From: Shinella curvata
GTDB lineage: Bacteria > Pseudomonadota > Alphaproteobacteria > Rhizobiales > Rhizobiaceae
DNA: 64,000 nucleotides
Direction: 5' to 3'
NCBI RefSeq assembly: GCF_022899935.1
Contig: NZ_JALJCJ010000001.1
Location: 704,053-768,052 of the forward strand
This document shows positions 26,952-35,452 of this stretch, in pieces. The notes under the pieces are model-generated. The model saw nothing but the letters and a program-made list of their open reading frames with translations, was not told where the DNA came from and searched no databases. The position numbers and the translations under genes were made by a program. Position 1 is the first letter of the stretch; each line of letters opens with the position of its first letter.

Positions 26952-27712
26952 GCGCATCCCTTTCCGCGATCCTCACCCCGGAGAGCCTGCAATCGGGCGT
27001 GCCCGGACCGCTCTACCTGAAACTGCGCCAGACGCTGGAGGAAGCGATCACCTCCGGCAAGCTGAACTATGGCGACGCCCTGCCCGCCGAGCGCGACCTC
27101 GCCGACCACGCCCATGTCAGCCGCGTCACCGTGCGCAAGGCCGTCGACGATCTCGTCAAGGACGGCCTTTTGATCCGCCGTCACGGTTCCGGCACCTTTG
27201 TCGCCAAGCCAGTCTCCAAGGTGCAGCAGTCGCTGTCCCGCCTCACTTCGTTCACTGAGGATATGGCGCGGCGCGGCCTGACGACCCGCGCGGAATGGCT
27301 CGACCGCGGCCTATTCCATCCCTCGCCGGACGAGATGATGATGCTCGGTCTGCCCGCCGACGCTCTGGTCGCCCGGCTCGGGCGCCTGCGCGTCGCCGAC
27401 GACATGCCGCTCGCCATCGAGCGTGCCTGCATTTCCGCCGAATTCCTGCCGGACCCCATGCAGGTCCAGGGATCGCTCTATGCGGCGCTGGAAAAACGCG
27501 GCTGCCGGCCGGTGCGCGCCGTGCAGCGCATCTCCGCCTACAACATGAAGGATCCGGATGCATCGGTGCTCGGCGTGCCGCCGGGCTCGGCCGGGCTTTC
27601 CATCGAGCGTGTCTCCTATCTTCGCACCGGCCGGGTGGTCGAGTTCACCCGCTCCATCTATCGCGGCGACGCCTATGACTTCGTCGCCGAACTGACCTTG
27701 TCCGAGACGTGA
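26948..27712 (+). CDS. GntR-family regulator with UTRA domain (HutC/NagR type)
   Basis: A 254-aa regulator. A winged helix lies at about residues 20-85 (LPAERDLADHAHVSRVTVRK, then RRHGSGTFVAKP), and an effector-binding UTRA domain follows to the C-terminus. Relatives NagR/DasR respond to GlcN-6-P or GlcNAc-6-P. It is cotranslated with the kinase (ATGA overlap) and is almost certainly the local regulator of the divergent importer/etherase and kinase/deacetylase operons, using the inverted operators between them. Confidence 0.88.
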   Translation: MSASLSAILTPESLQSGVPGPLYLKLRQTLEEAITSGKLNYGDALPAERDLADHAHVSRVTVRKAVDDLVKDGLLIRRHGSGTFVAKPVSKVQQSLSRLTSFTEDMARRGLTTRAEWLDRGLFHPSPDEMMMLGLPADALVARLGRLRVADDMPLAIERACISAEFLPDPMQVQGSLYAALEKRGCRPVRAVQRISAYNMKDPDASVLGVPPGSAGLSIERVSYLRTGRVVEFTRSIYRGDAYDFVAELTLSET

Positions 27713-27732
27713 CCAACCGTAAAGGGAATTCC

Positions 27733-28755
27733 ATGCAGACCAACATGCGCCGAGAGATCAACGAAATTCCCGAGGCCGCGGCCCGCGTCCTGGCGAATTC
27801 GGCGACCTCTATCGCCGCCGCCGGCAAGGCCCTGCGCGAACGCGACCCGCAATTCTTCGTCACGGTTGCGCGCGGCTCGTCCGACCATGCCGCCCTGTTC
27901 CTGAAATATGCCATCGAACTCACCGCCGGCCGGCCGGTCGCATCGCTTGGGCCGTCGCTTGCCTCGATCTACGGCGCAAGGCTGAAGCTCGGCGGCGGCG
28001 CCGCCATCGCAATCTCCCAGTCCGGCAAGAGCCCCGATATCGTCGCCATGGCCGAGGGTGCCACGAAGGGCGGTGCCATCTCGATTGCGCTCACCAACAC
28101 GCTGCCCTCGCCGCTGGCCGATGCCTGCTCCCACTCGCTCGACCTTTCGGCCGGCCCGGAACTCAGCGTCGCGGCCACGAAATCCTATGTGAACTCCATC
28201 GTCGCCGGCCTCGCGGTACTTGCCGAATGCACCGGCGACGCCGATCTCGACCGCGCCGTGAAGGGCCTGCCGGAACAGTTCGCCAAGGCCGTCGCCCTCG
28301 ACTGGTCCGACCTTGCCGACGACCTCAAGGACGCGCAGTCGCTCTACGTGCTCGGCCGCGGCCCCGGCCTCGCCATCGCCAGCGAAGCGGCGCTGAAGTT
28401 CAAGGAAACCTCCGGCATGCACGCCGAGGCCTATTCCTCGGCCGAAGTGCTGCATGGCCCCGTCGCCCTCGTCGGCCCGTCCTTCCCGGTCATCGCGCTC
28501 GCCGCCCGTGATGCGGCAGAAGCCTCCGTCACCGGCATGGCCGATAGCCTGGCTGATCGCGGCGCCTATGCCTGCGTCACGGCTGCCGGTGGGAAAAGTG
28601 CGCGAAAACTGCCCTTCGTTGCGACCGGCCATCCGATCACCGACGCACTGGCGCTGATCGTGCCGTTCTATGGCTTCGTCGAAGCCTGGTCGCGCGGCAA
28701 GGGGCTGGATCCCGACAAGCCGGTCAACCTCAAGAAAGTGACGGAAACCCGATGA
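27733..28755 (+). CDS. Double-SIS-domain sugar-phosphate isomerase/deaminase (NagB-II/AgaS-like)
   Basis: A 340-aa protein with two SIS domains: VARGSSDHAALFLKYAIE and AISQSGKSPDIVAMAEGA in the first, LGRGPGLAIASEAALKFKET and SAEVLHGP in the second. It corresponds to the isomerase half of GlmS without the glutaminase domain, as in GlcN-6-P deaminases of the NagB-II type. It should convert glucosamine-6-P to fructose-6-P plus ammonia. The ATG at 27733 follows AAAGGGA; a GTG at 27709 overlapping the GntR stop is the alternative. Its stop overlaps nagA by ATGA. Confidence 0.85.
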   Translation: MQTNMRREINEIPEAAARVLANSATSIAAAGKALRERDPQFFVTVARGSSDHAALFLKYAIELTAGRPVASLGPSLASIYGARLKLGGGAAIAISQSGKSPDIVAMAEGATKGGAISIALTNTLPSPLADACSHSLDLSAGPELSVAATKSYVNSIVAGLAVLAECTGDADLDRAVKGLPEQFAKAVALDWSDLADDLKDAQSLYVLGRGPGLAIASEAALKFKETSGMHAEAYSSAEVLHGPVALVGPSFPVIALAARDAAEASVTGMADSLADRGAYACVTAAGGKSARKLPFVATGHPITDALALIVPFYGFVEAWSRGKGLDPDKPVNLKKVTETR

Positions 28756-29912
28756 CAGCGCTCACCGCCATTACCGGCGCCCGCATCTTCGACGGCGATC
28801 TCTGGCACGACGACAGCGCGCTCATGATCGAGGACGGCAAGGTCGCCGCCATCGCGGGCCAGCGCGACGTGCCGACGGACGCCCGCACGGTGCCGATGGA
28901 CGGGCTGTCGCTCGTCCCCGGCTTCATCGACCTGCAGGTAAATGGCGGTGGCGGCGTGCTGCTCAACGAGCAGCCCGACCTCGAAGGCATCCGTACCATC
29001 TGCGCCGCGCACGCCCGCTTCGGCACGACGGGCCTTTTGCCGACGCTGATCACCGACAATGTCGAGGTGACGACAAGGACCATTGCCGCCGGCCTTGCTG
29101 CCGAAGCGGCGAAGGTTCCCGGCTTCCTCGGCCTGCATCTCGAAGGCCCCCATCTTTCCGTCGCCCGCAAGGGCGCGCATGACCCCGCGCTCATCCGCCC
29201 GATGGAACAGGCTGATCTCGACCGCACCATCGCCGCCCGCAAGGGTCTGACGGCGCTTTTGATGACGCTCGCGCCGGAAAACGCCACGAACGCGCAGATC
29301 ACCGCCCTCCACGCCGCCGGTGTCACCGTCAGCCTCGGCCATTCCGATTGCGGCTACAAGACCGCCGCCGGTGCCGTCGAAGCCGGCGCACGCATGATGA
29401 CCCACCTCTTCAACGCCATGAGTCCGCTTGGCCATCGCGAACCCGGCATGGTGGGTGCGGCTCTCGACCTCGGCCATATCAATGCCGGCCTGATCGCCGA
29501 CGGCTTCCATGTCGATCCGGCCTCCATCCGTGTGGCGCTGCGGGCCAAGCGCGGCCCCGGCCGCATCTTCCTCGTCACCGATGCCATGTCGACGATCGGC
29601 ACCGACATGACGAACTTCTTTCTCAATGGCCGCGAGATCTTTCGCGAGGGCGGCCGCCTGACGCTGGCCGACGGCACGCTTGCCGGCGCCGATATCGATA
29701 TGGCCTCGTGCATCCGGTATATGCGCGACCATGTCGGCATCGATCTGGAGGAGGCTCTGCGTATGGCGTCACTCTACCCCGCCGATGCCATCGGCATGAC
29801 CGGCCGCAAGGGTCGCCTGACCAACGGCCACGACGCGGATTTCGCCGTCATCGACGACGACGTCAACGTCGTCTCCACCTGGATTGCTGGCACCCCGGTC
29901 TTCGCGGCCTGA
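28752..29912 (+). CDS. nagA: N-acetylglucosamine-6-phosphate deacetylase
   Basis: A 386-aa amidohydrolase that removes acetate from GlcNAc-6-P. Motifs include LVPGFIDLQVNGGGGV (the usual metal-site region at the barrel start), HLEGPHLS with its metal-binding Glu, GHSD, HLFNAMSPLGHREPG and the catalytic Asp in LVTDAMS. It overlaps the upstream deaminase by ATGA, which fits sequential steps of one pathway: MurQ product to GlcN-6-P to fructose-6-P. Confidence 0.93.
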   Translation: MTALTAITGARIFDGDLWHDDSALMIEDGKVAAIAGQRDVPTDARTVPMDGLSLVPGFIDLQVNGGGGVLLNEQPDLEGIRTICAAHARFGTTGLLPTLITDNVEVTTRTIAAGLAAEAAKVPGFLGLHLEGPHLSVARKGAHDPALIRPMEQADLDRTIAARKGLTALLMTLAPENATNAQITALHAAGVTVSLGHSDCGYKTAAGAVEAGARMMTHLFNAMSPLGHREPGMVGAALDLGHINAGLIADGFHVDPASIRVALRAKRGPGRIFLVTDAMSTIGTDMTNFFLNGREIFREGGRLTLADGTLAGADIDMASCIRYMRDHVGIDLEEALRMASLYPADAIGMTGRKGRLTNGHDADFAVIDDDVNVVSTWIAGTPVFAA

Positions 29913-29983
29913 CACCTGCCGCGGTCCTTGCAGGCCGCGGCGGAATCGGCTCTACCCGGCGGGAGCAAGCATTGGAGCGGTAC

Positions 29984-31039
29984 ATGCAATTGATCTTCGA
30001 CGGCCACAACGACGTTCTCCTGCGCCTGTGGGAACATGCCAAAAAGGGCGCGGACCCGATCGCCGAATTCGTCGACGGCACGGACAAGGGTCATATCGAC
30101 GCCCCGCGCGCCAAAAAGGGCGGTCTTGCCGGCGGCTTCTGCGCCATGTTCATTCCGCCGAACGAAGACTATCCGCCGCGCGAGGTCGATGAGAACGGCC
30201 ACTACAATATCCGCATGGTCGGCCCGCTGGAACAGCCGGCAGCGCTCCACACCGCGCTTGAAATGGCCGCCATCGCCTTCCGGCTGGAACGGGCCGGCGC
30301 GCTGTCGATCTGCCGCTCCACCGCCGATATCCGCGCCGCCTTCGCGGCCGGCCGCTTCGCCGCCATCCTGCACATCGAAGGCTGCGAGCCGATCGCCGAA
30401 GATCTGTCGACGCTCGAAACGCTTTATGCCGCCGGCCTGCGTTCGCTCGGCCCCGTCTGGAGCCGCCACAATGCCTTCGGCCACGGCGTGCCCTTCGCCT
30501 ACCCGTCCTCGCCCGACACCGCACCCGGCCTCACGGAAGCCGGCGTCGAACTGGTCAAGGAATGCGACCGCCTCGGCATCATGATCGACCTTGCCCATAT
30601 CACCGAGCAGGGTTTCTGGGATGTCGCGCGCGTCAGCACGGCGCCGCTCGTCGCCACCCATTCCAATGTGCATGCCCTCACGCCGATCTCGCGCAACCTG
30701 ACCGATCGTCAGCTCGACGCGATCCGCGAACGCAAGGGCATTGCCGGTCTCAACTATGCCACCACCATGCTGCGCGCCGACGGCATGGAAAGCGCCGATA
30801 CGCCGCTCTCCGACATGGTGCGCCATATCGACTACATGGTGGAGCGCATGGGCATCGACTGCGTGGCGCTCGGCTCGGATTTCGACGGCGCGACCATTCC
30901 CGCCTCAATCGGCGATGCCGCCGGCAACCAGGCGCTGGTCGAGGCGCTACGTTCGGCCGGCTATGGCGAAGACGACCTTGCAAAACTCTGCCGCGAAAAC
31001 TGGCTGCGGCTCCTGAAAACTGTCTGGCACGAAGCCTGA
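29984..31039 (+). CDS. Dipeptidase, peptidase family M19 (renal dipeptidase-like)
   Basis: A 351-aa zinc dipeptidase. The metal ligands are visible: H-x-D in DGHNDV near the N-terminus, Glu in LHIEGCE, His in DLAHI and ATHSN, and the Asp in ALGSDFDG. There is no signal peptide, so it should work in the cytoplasm. Members hydrolyse dipeptides, often those with a C-terminal D-amino acid. In this operon it could degrade peptides that come in with, or are released from, muropeptides. The ATG at 29984 follows GGAG; the long upstream open frame is antisense-like sequence inside nagA. A 71-bp spacer separates it from nagA. Confidence 0.88.
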   Translation: MQLIFDGHNDVLLRLWEHAKKGADPIAEFVDGTDKGHIDAPRAKKGGLAGGFCAMFIPPNEDYPPREVDENGHYNIRMVGPLEQPAALHTALEMAAIAFRLERAGALSICRSTADIRAAFAAGRFAAILHIEGCEPIAEDLSTLETLYAAGLRSLGPVWSRHNAFGHGVPFAYPSSPDTAPGLTEAGVELVKECDRLGIMIDLAHITEQGFWDVARVSTAPLVATHSNVHALTPISRNLTDRQLDAIRERKGIAGLNYATTMLRADGMESADTPLSDMVRHIDYMVERMGIDCVALGSDFDGATIPASIGDAAGNQALVEALRSAGYGEDDLAKLCRENWLRLLKTVWHEA

Positions 31040-31058
31040 CCAACCTGCGGATCATCCC

Positions 31059-31805
31059 ATGACAAAGCCCCTGATCGAACTCTGCGTCGAAGGCATCGAC
31101 GGTTTCCTCGCCGCCCAGGAAGCGGGCGCCGACCGTGTGGAGCTCTGCGCAAGTCTGGTCGAGGGTGGCCTGACGCCGAGCCTCGCGACGATCCGCGCCG
31201 CGGTGAAGGCAGCGAAAATCCCCGTCCACGTCATCATCCGCCCGCGCGGTGGCGATTTCCTCTATTCGCAGACCGAATTCGAGACGATGGTCGAGGACAT
31301 CAAGGCGCTGCGCAGCGAAGGTGTCGCCGGTGTCGTGATCGGCTGCCTGACGCCGGATGGCCGCATCGACGAGGCGCGCACCACGGCGCTGGTCGAAGCC
31401 GCCCGCCCGATGTCCGTTACCTGCCACCGCGCCTTCGACATGACGGAAAACGCCCATGACGCGCTGGAGGCGCTGATCCGCTGCGGCATCAACCGCGTGC
31501 TGACCTCAGGCCAGCGCGATACCGCCGTGGAAGGCATCGCCATCCTGAAGGCCGCCGTCGAGCAGGCCGCCGGACGCATCGTCATCATGGGCTGCGGGGC
31601 GCTCGACGCGGACAATATCCGCACGGTGCGCGACGCGACCGGCCTCGTGGAAATGCATTTCGCCGCGCTGACCACCGTGCCGAGCGGCATGGCCTTCCGC
31701 AATCCGCATGTCGGCATGGGCGGCACCGAAAAGGACCGCGAATACGAACTGACGCTGACCGACAAGGACGCCGTGCGCGCCACCATCGCGGCGGCAAAAT
31801 CGTAA
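31059..31805 (+). CDS. cutC: CutC family protein (TIM barrel)
   Basis: A 248-aa protein with all the usual CutC marks: ELCVEGIDGFLAAQEAGADR, VELCAS, VIIRPRGGDFLY and TCHRAFD. CutC was named for copper homeostasis in E. coli, but that role is disputed and no copper gene is near. Here it is the last gene of an amino-sugar operon, 19 bp after the dipeptidase. Conserved Cys, His, Arg and Asp residues face one end of the barrel in known structures, so an enzymatic role in sugar or muropeptide metabolism is plausible. That role is inference. Confidence 0.9.
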   Translation: MTKPLIELCVEGIDGFLAAQEAGADRVELCASLVEGGLTPSLATIRAAVKAAKIPVHVIIRPRGGDFLYSQTEFETMVEDIKALRSEGVAGVVIGCLTPDGRIDEARTTALVEAARPMSVTCHRAFDMTENAHDALEALIRCGINRVLTSGQRDTAVEGIAILKAAVEQAAGRIVIMGCGALDADNIRTVRDATGLVEMHFAALTTVPSGMAFRNPHVGMGGTEKDREYELTLTDKDAVRATIAAAKS

Positions 31806-31867
31806 GTTCAGGTCTTGCAAGCGGCAGGCGGGCGTCCTTACGTGTAAGGCGAACAAGGAGACCCGCC

Positions 31868-32374
31868 ATGTCGCTCACGACTTTCGTGCCCTCGCTGCTT
31901 CGCACGGCCATCGCTGCCGGCGTGCTTGCACTCGCCGCCCTGCCCGCAGCCGCCGAAACGGTCGGCAAGGTCGGCGTCGACTGGATCGGCAACGATATCT
32001 ATATCGACGCGGTCACCGATCCCGAGGTCGCCGGCGTTACCTGCCACGTCACCTATTTCGACCGCTCCGTCATCGACCGCCTGAAGAAGGGCAACTGGTT
32101 CGAGGACCCTTCGAACAACGCGATCTCCTGCCAGCAGACCGGCCCGATCAGCATCGGCGACATCGATCTCGACAAGAGCGGCGAAGAGGTCTTCAAGTCA
32201 GGCCTCTCGCTGATCTGGAAGTCGCTGATCGTCACGCGCATCTACGACAAGAAGAACGACACGCTGATCTATCTCGCCCATTCGCGCGAGCTGACCGAGG
32301 GATCGGCCAAGATGTCGATCTCCACCGTGCCGCTCTACGGCCAGTCCGTGACCTGGACGAACGGCAAGCCATAA
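31868..32374 (+). CDS. creA: CreA family periplasmic protein
   Basis: A 168-aa secreted protein. A signal peptide ends at about residue 29 (LAALPAAAE). The mature part begins VGKVGVDWIGNDIYIDAVTD and contains GVTCHVTYFDRS and AISCQQTGPI, matching E. coli CreA in length and motifs; the two Cys could pair in the periplasm. Function of the family is unknown. The ATG follows AAGGAG. It is monocistronic and separated from cutC by 62 bp. Confidence 0.85.
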   Translation: MSLTTFVPSLLRTAIAAGVLALAALPAAAETVGKVGVDWIGNDIYIDAVTDPEVAGVTCHVTYFDRSVIDRLKKGNWFEDPSNNAISCQQTGPISIGDIDLDKSGEEVFKSGLSLIWKSLIVTRIYDKKNDTLIYLAHSRELTEGSAKMSISTVPLYGQSVTWTNGKP

Positions 32375-32391
32375 CGCTCACAAACACGCGA

Positions 32392-32422
32392 AAGCACCCG
32401 GCCGGAAACCGACCAGGTGCTT
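32392..32422. terminator. Hairpin between converging creA and cheW
   Basis: AAGCACC/GGTGCTT arms with further inner CGG/CCG pairing lie between the two stops. T-tracts are poor on both strands (TTCATAA and TTTCGCG), so it is only a weak candidate for a shared terminator. Confidence 0.4.
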
Positions 32423-32450
32423 CATAACCCGAGATCCTTCCCCGCCGCGA

Positions 32451-32918
32451 TCAGGCGGCCTGGGCAAGTTCGTCGGCGATGACGGTATCGAGGTTGAGGA
32501 AGCAGACCATCGACTTCTCGAGCGCCACGATGCCGCGGCAGAAGGCGCGCTGGGCCTCCGGAATAATTTCCGGTGCCGGCTGCAGAGCCTCGCTCTTGAT
32601 GGTCATCATGTCCGAAACCTGCTCGACCAGCAGGCCGACCAGCTTTCCGGCGATGTCGGTGACGATGATCGCCGAGCGCTCGGACGGTTCCGTCATCTTC
32701 ATGCCGAGGCGGCAGGCCATGTCGATGACCGGGATCACGGCACCGCGCAGGTTGATGAGGCCGAGCACATAGGGCGGCGTGTGCGGCATCGGCGTCACGG
32801 GCGCCCAGCCGCGGATTTCGCGGATGGCCATGATGTCGATACAGAATTCCTGTTCTCCCAGGTGGAAGGAGACGATTTCGAGATAGGCGCCGGACTGCTT
32901 GTTGATGGCGTTGGACAT
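32451..32918 (-). CDS. cheW: Chemotaxis coupling protein CheW
   Basis: A 155-aa CheW-domain protein that links chemoreceptors to the CheA kinase at the cytoplasmic face of the inner membrane. The characteristic YVLGLINLRGAVIPVIDMAC lies near the middle, preceded by IMAIREIRGW. It begins 2 bp after the chemoreceptor stop on the same strand, so the two form a receptor-coupler pair. No cheA, cheY, cheB or cheR is in the window. Confidence 0.93.
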   Translation of the reverse strand: MSNAINKQSGAYLEIVSFHLGEQEFCIDIMAIREIRGWAPVTPMPHTPPYVLGLINLRGAVIPVIDMACRLGMKMTEPSERSAIIVTDIAGKLVGLLVEQVSDMMTIKSEALQPAPEIIPEAQRAFCRGIVALEKSMVCFLNLDTVIADELAQAA

Positions 32919-32920
32919 GG

Positions 32921-34927
32921 TCAGAACTCTTCCCAGTTCTCTGCGGCGGCTTGGGCGTTGCCCCTGGCCGCGGCACTGCTGCTGAAAGCCCCGGCAACCT
33001 TGGACACAAGGTTTCTCGCCGGGGACGGGGCGGGACGGGAGGCGGTAGAAACCGCCCTCGGGCTACCGACGGAGGCGCGCGTGCCTTCGCGGATCTGGAA
33101 CTGGCCGACAAGACGCGTCAGGTTTTCCGCGTCCTGGGCCAGGCTATGGCTTGCCGCATTGGTCTCCTCGACCATCGCAGCGTTCTGTTGCGTCACCTGA
33201 TCCATCTGGTTGACCGCAACGTTGATTTCCTGGAGGCCACTCGCCTGTTCGCGGGCGGCGGTAACGATGGAAGCCATGTGCTCGTGGATGCGCAGCACGT
33301 CGCCGCCGATGCGACCGAGCGATTCCCCGGTGGCCTGCACGAGACGCGAGCCGGTCTTCACTTCGTCCGACGAGCGGGTGACGAGGCTCTTGATGTCCTT
33401 GGCGGCACCGGCGGCGCGTTGCGCCAGTTCGCGCACTTCCTGCGCCACGACAGCAAAGCCCTTGCCGGCTTCGCCTGCGCGCGCGGCCTCGACGCCGGCA
33501 TTGAGCGCCAGAAGGTTGGTCTGGAAGGCGATCTCGTCGATGACGTTGATGATCTTGCCGATCTCGCTGGAGGCGCCTTCGATGCGCTCCATCGCCGCCA
33601 TCGCGTCGCTGACGATGCGTTCGGATTCCACCGCACTCGCCTTGGTCGAACCGACCATGCGGCCGGCTTCCTCGGCACGCGCCGTCGCCGTGCGTACCGT
33701 GGTCATGATTTCGTCGAGGGCGGCCGACGTCTCTTCGAGCGACGCGGCCTGCTGTTCGGTCCGGCGGGCAAGATCGTCGGCGGCGGCGCGCATCTGGCCG
33801 CTGTTCGACTGGATGGAGCCGGTATTGTCCTTCACCTCGGCCATGACGTTGCGCAGGCGCTCGACGGTGCCGTTGAAATCGATGCGCAGCTGTTCGAGGT
33901 CGGCGCGGAAGGGTTCGAGGATAGCGACGCTGAGATCGCCTTCGGACAGGCGCGTCAGGCCCCGGCCGAGCGCTTCGACGGCGATGCGGACCTGGCGCTC
34001 ATCCTCGCGGGCGACGGCTTCACGACCATGGCGTTCGGTTTCGATGCGCGACCGGGTTTCTTCGCTCGCCTCTTCCAGTCCGCGCTTGTCGACGGCGGCA
34101 AGGCGGAAGGCTTCGGCGGCACGCGCCATCTCGCCAATCTCATCCCCACGCTCCGTGGCGGCGACGATGGTGTTGAGATCGCCCGAAAGAATGCGCTGCA
34201 TGCTGTCTCGCACCGCGAAAATGCCGCGGCGGAGCATATTGCCGTGATACACGATGAGACCGAGCAGGGTCACCATCCCGAGAAGGCCGATGGCCAGCTG
34301 GTAGTGCATGGACTGGGTGGAGGCGCGCTGCGCGTCGTTGACCCGTGCCTCGAGAAGCGCGGAACCTTCCTGCGCCAATGCGCCGAGCGCCGTCGTCATG
34401 CGTTCGCCGCCGGCATCCACCGCATCGTCGAGCGACGAAAACGCTTCCATGGGCGCACCGGCCTCGATCATCGACTTGAGATCGACGGAAACGGCCTTTT
34501 CCATCATCTGCAAATCGCCGTCGAAGGTTTCGAGCAGCGCCGGCTTGCCAATTTCGGCGGCAAGCGCTCTGGCAGCGGCTGTGCCCTCCTTCAGGGTCTT
34601 CAGCGATTCCTCGATGATTCTTACGCGCTCCGGCTGGATAACCTTCTCCTCGCGGTCGATGATGCTGTCCATCGCCACGAGCACGAGATCGACATTGGCC
34701 AGCCGCATGGCACCAACGGTGTCGACCTCATCCTGAATTTGGACAGCGGCCTCGGAGGCGCTACCGATCATCGCATTGCCGTACCAGCCGGCGGCGAGCA
34801 TTGTGCCGAAGCCAAGGAATGCGGCGGCGCCGAGCGTCGCGAGACGGGAATTGACGGAAAGGGTCCGGCCCTTCGCTGGATTTTCATGAGACATGATGCG
34901 GTTCGCCCGAGCCATGGCCCTCGCCAT
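32921..34927 (-). CDS. Methyl-accepting chemotaxis protein with C-terminal CheR/CheB tether
   Basis: A 668-aa transmembrane chemoreceptor. TM1 is at about residues 30-48, a helical periplasmic domain of about 160 residues follows, TM2 is at about 209-228, then HAMP and a long signalling hairpin whose tip reads VVAQEVRELAQRAAGAAKDI. The protein ends in ENWEEF, which matches the NWETF-type pentapeptide that recruits CheR and CheB in E. coli receptors. The start at 34927 follows AAGGGG; an ATG 11 codons later is possible. The sensed ligand cannot be told. Confidence 0.92.
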   Translation of the reverse strand: MARAMARANRIMSHENPAKGRTLSVNSRLATLGAAAFLGFGTMLAAGWYGNAMIGSASEAAVQIQDEVDTVGAMRLANVDLVLVAMDSIIDREEKVIQPERVRIIEESLKTLKEGTAAARALAAEIGKPALLETFDGDLQMMEKAVSVDLKSMIEAGAPMEAFSSLDDAVDAGGERMTTALGALAQEGSALLEARVNDAQRASTQSMHYQLAIGLLGMVTLLGLIVYHGNMLRRGIFAVRDSMQRILSGDLNTIVAATERGDEIGEMARAAEAFRLAAVDKRGLEEASEETRSRIETERHGREAVAREDERQVRIAVEALGRGLTRLSEGDLSVAILEPFRADLEQLRIDFNGTVERLRNVMAEVKDNTGSIQSNSGQMRAAADDLARRTEQQAASLEETSAALDEIMTTVRTATARAEEAGRMVGSTKASAVESERIVSDAMAAMERIEGASSEIGKIINVIDEIAFQTNLLALNAGVEAARAGEAGKGFAVVAQEVRELAQRAAGAAKDIKSLVTRSSDEVKTGSRLVQATGESLGRIGGDVLRIHEHMASIVTAAREQASGLQEINVAVNQMDQVTQQNAAMVEETNAASHSLAQDAENLTRLVGQFQIREGTRASVGSPRAVSTASRPAPSPARNLVSKVAGAFSSSAAARGNAQAAAENWEEF

Positions 34928-35184
34928 GGCATCCCCTTTTGGATTTTGGGTGAAATACGCTTCCCGCCGTCTCCCCCGGTCGTGCGGACATCATGCCCGA
35001 TAGGCCGATTCCGGCCCCTTCGCGTATTCGGACCGTGACAAATTAAGATTAAACAAAACCTAAGGAAGCCGTCCCGAAATCTGCATTTTAGCAAAATTTG
35101 ATAAATTCCCGCAGACCGGGATACCGGACGTTGCAAAAAGCAGACGCGGTTCCAAAATCTGCCGTTTCATGCTATCCTGACGGC
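34928..35184. other. Non-coding divergent region upstream of the chemoreceptor and the 52-aa membrane protein
   Basis: A 257-bp AT-richer stretch (35040-35110 is notably A/T rich) that must hold the promoters of both divergent genes. TATCCT a few bases ahead of the small gene's ATG is too close to serve as its -10. No clear operator or hairpin was found. Confidence 0.5.
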
Positions 35185-35343
35185 ATGAACAAGACCGCCC
35201 GCCGCTACACCGTCCTGCCCGTTGCGCTGATCGTGCTCGGCCTCGGCGTCATGGCCGCCACCGCCGCCTTTGCCGGCTGGATGGAGCATGGGACGGCGAT
35301 CTTCCTCAGCCTTGCCGAATCCGGCATGTCCTGGTGCTTCTGA
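35185..35343 (+). CDS. Small membrane protein (52 aa)
   Basis: A 52-residue protein with a basic N-terminus (MNKTARR), one strong membrane segment at about residues 9-29 (Val/Leu/Ala-rich), and a short tail ending SWCF. I chose the ATG at 35185 because the upstream in-frame extension is hydrophilic with no RBS. It is 109 bp upstream of the SCO-type gene and may share its transcript. Not recognised. The single helix and terminal Cys suggest an assembly or regulatory small protein, but this is a guess. Confidence 0.5.
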   Translation: MNKTARRYTVLPVALIVLGLGVMAATAAFAGWMEHGTAIFLSLAESGMSWCF

Positions 35344-35452
35344 TCACATTTGCGCGAGACCGCCGGGGATTGCCCCTTGCGGCATTTGGCGCCTTTGCGT
35401 GTGGTGCTGCGAGGGACTATGACACCGGCAGACATTCACCCGAAGGACTGCC

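Noticed and set aside
29348-29983. Long 5' extension of the dipeptidase frame back into nagA
   Set aside because: The M19 family sequence starts at MQLIFDGHNDV (29984) with an RBS just before it; the extension is Arg/His/Pro-rich shadow of nagA.
24973-32374. Possible phosphotransferase (PTS) components for the amino-sugar locus
   Set aside because: None found; import here is by ABC transporter with a separate kinase, so a MurP-like PTS assignment was dropped.
32951-35038. A 695-codon open frame on the plus strand opposite the chemoreceptor
   Set aside because: Codon-position shadow; the composition is typical antisense, and the minus strand encodes a complete receptor with HAMP and signalling hairpin.
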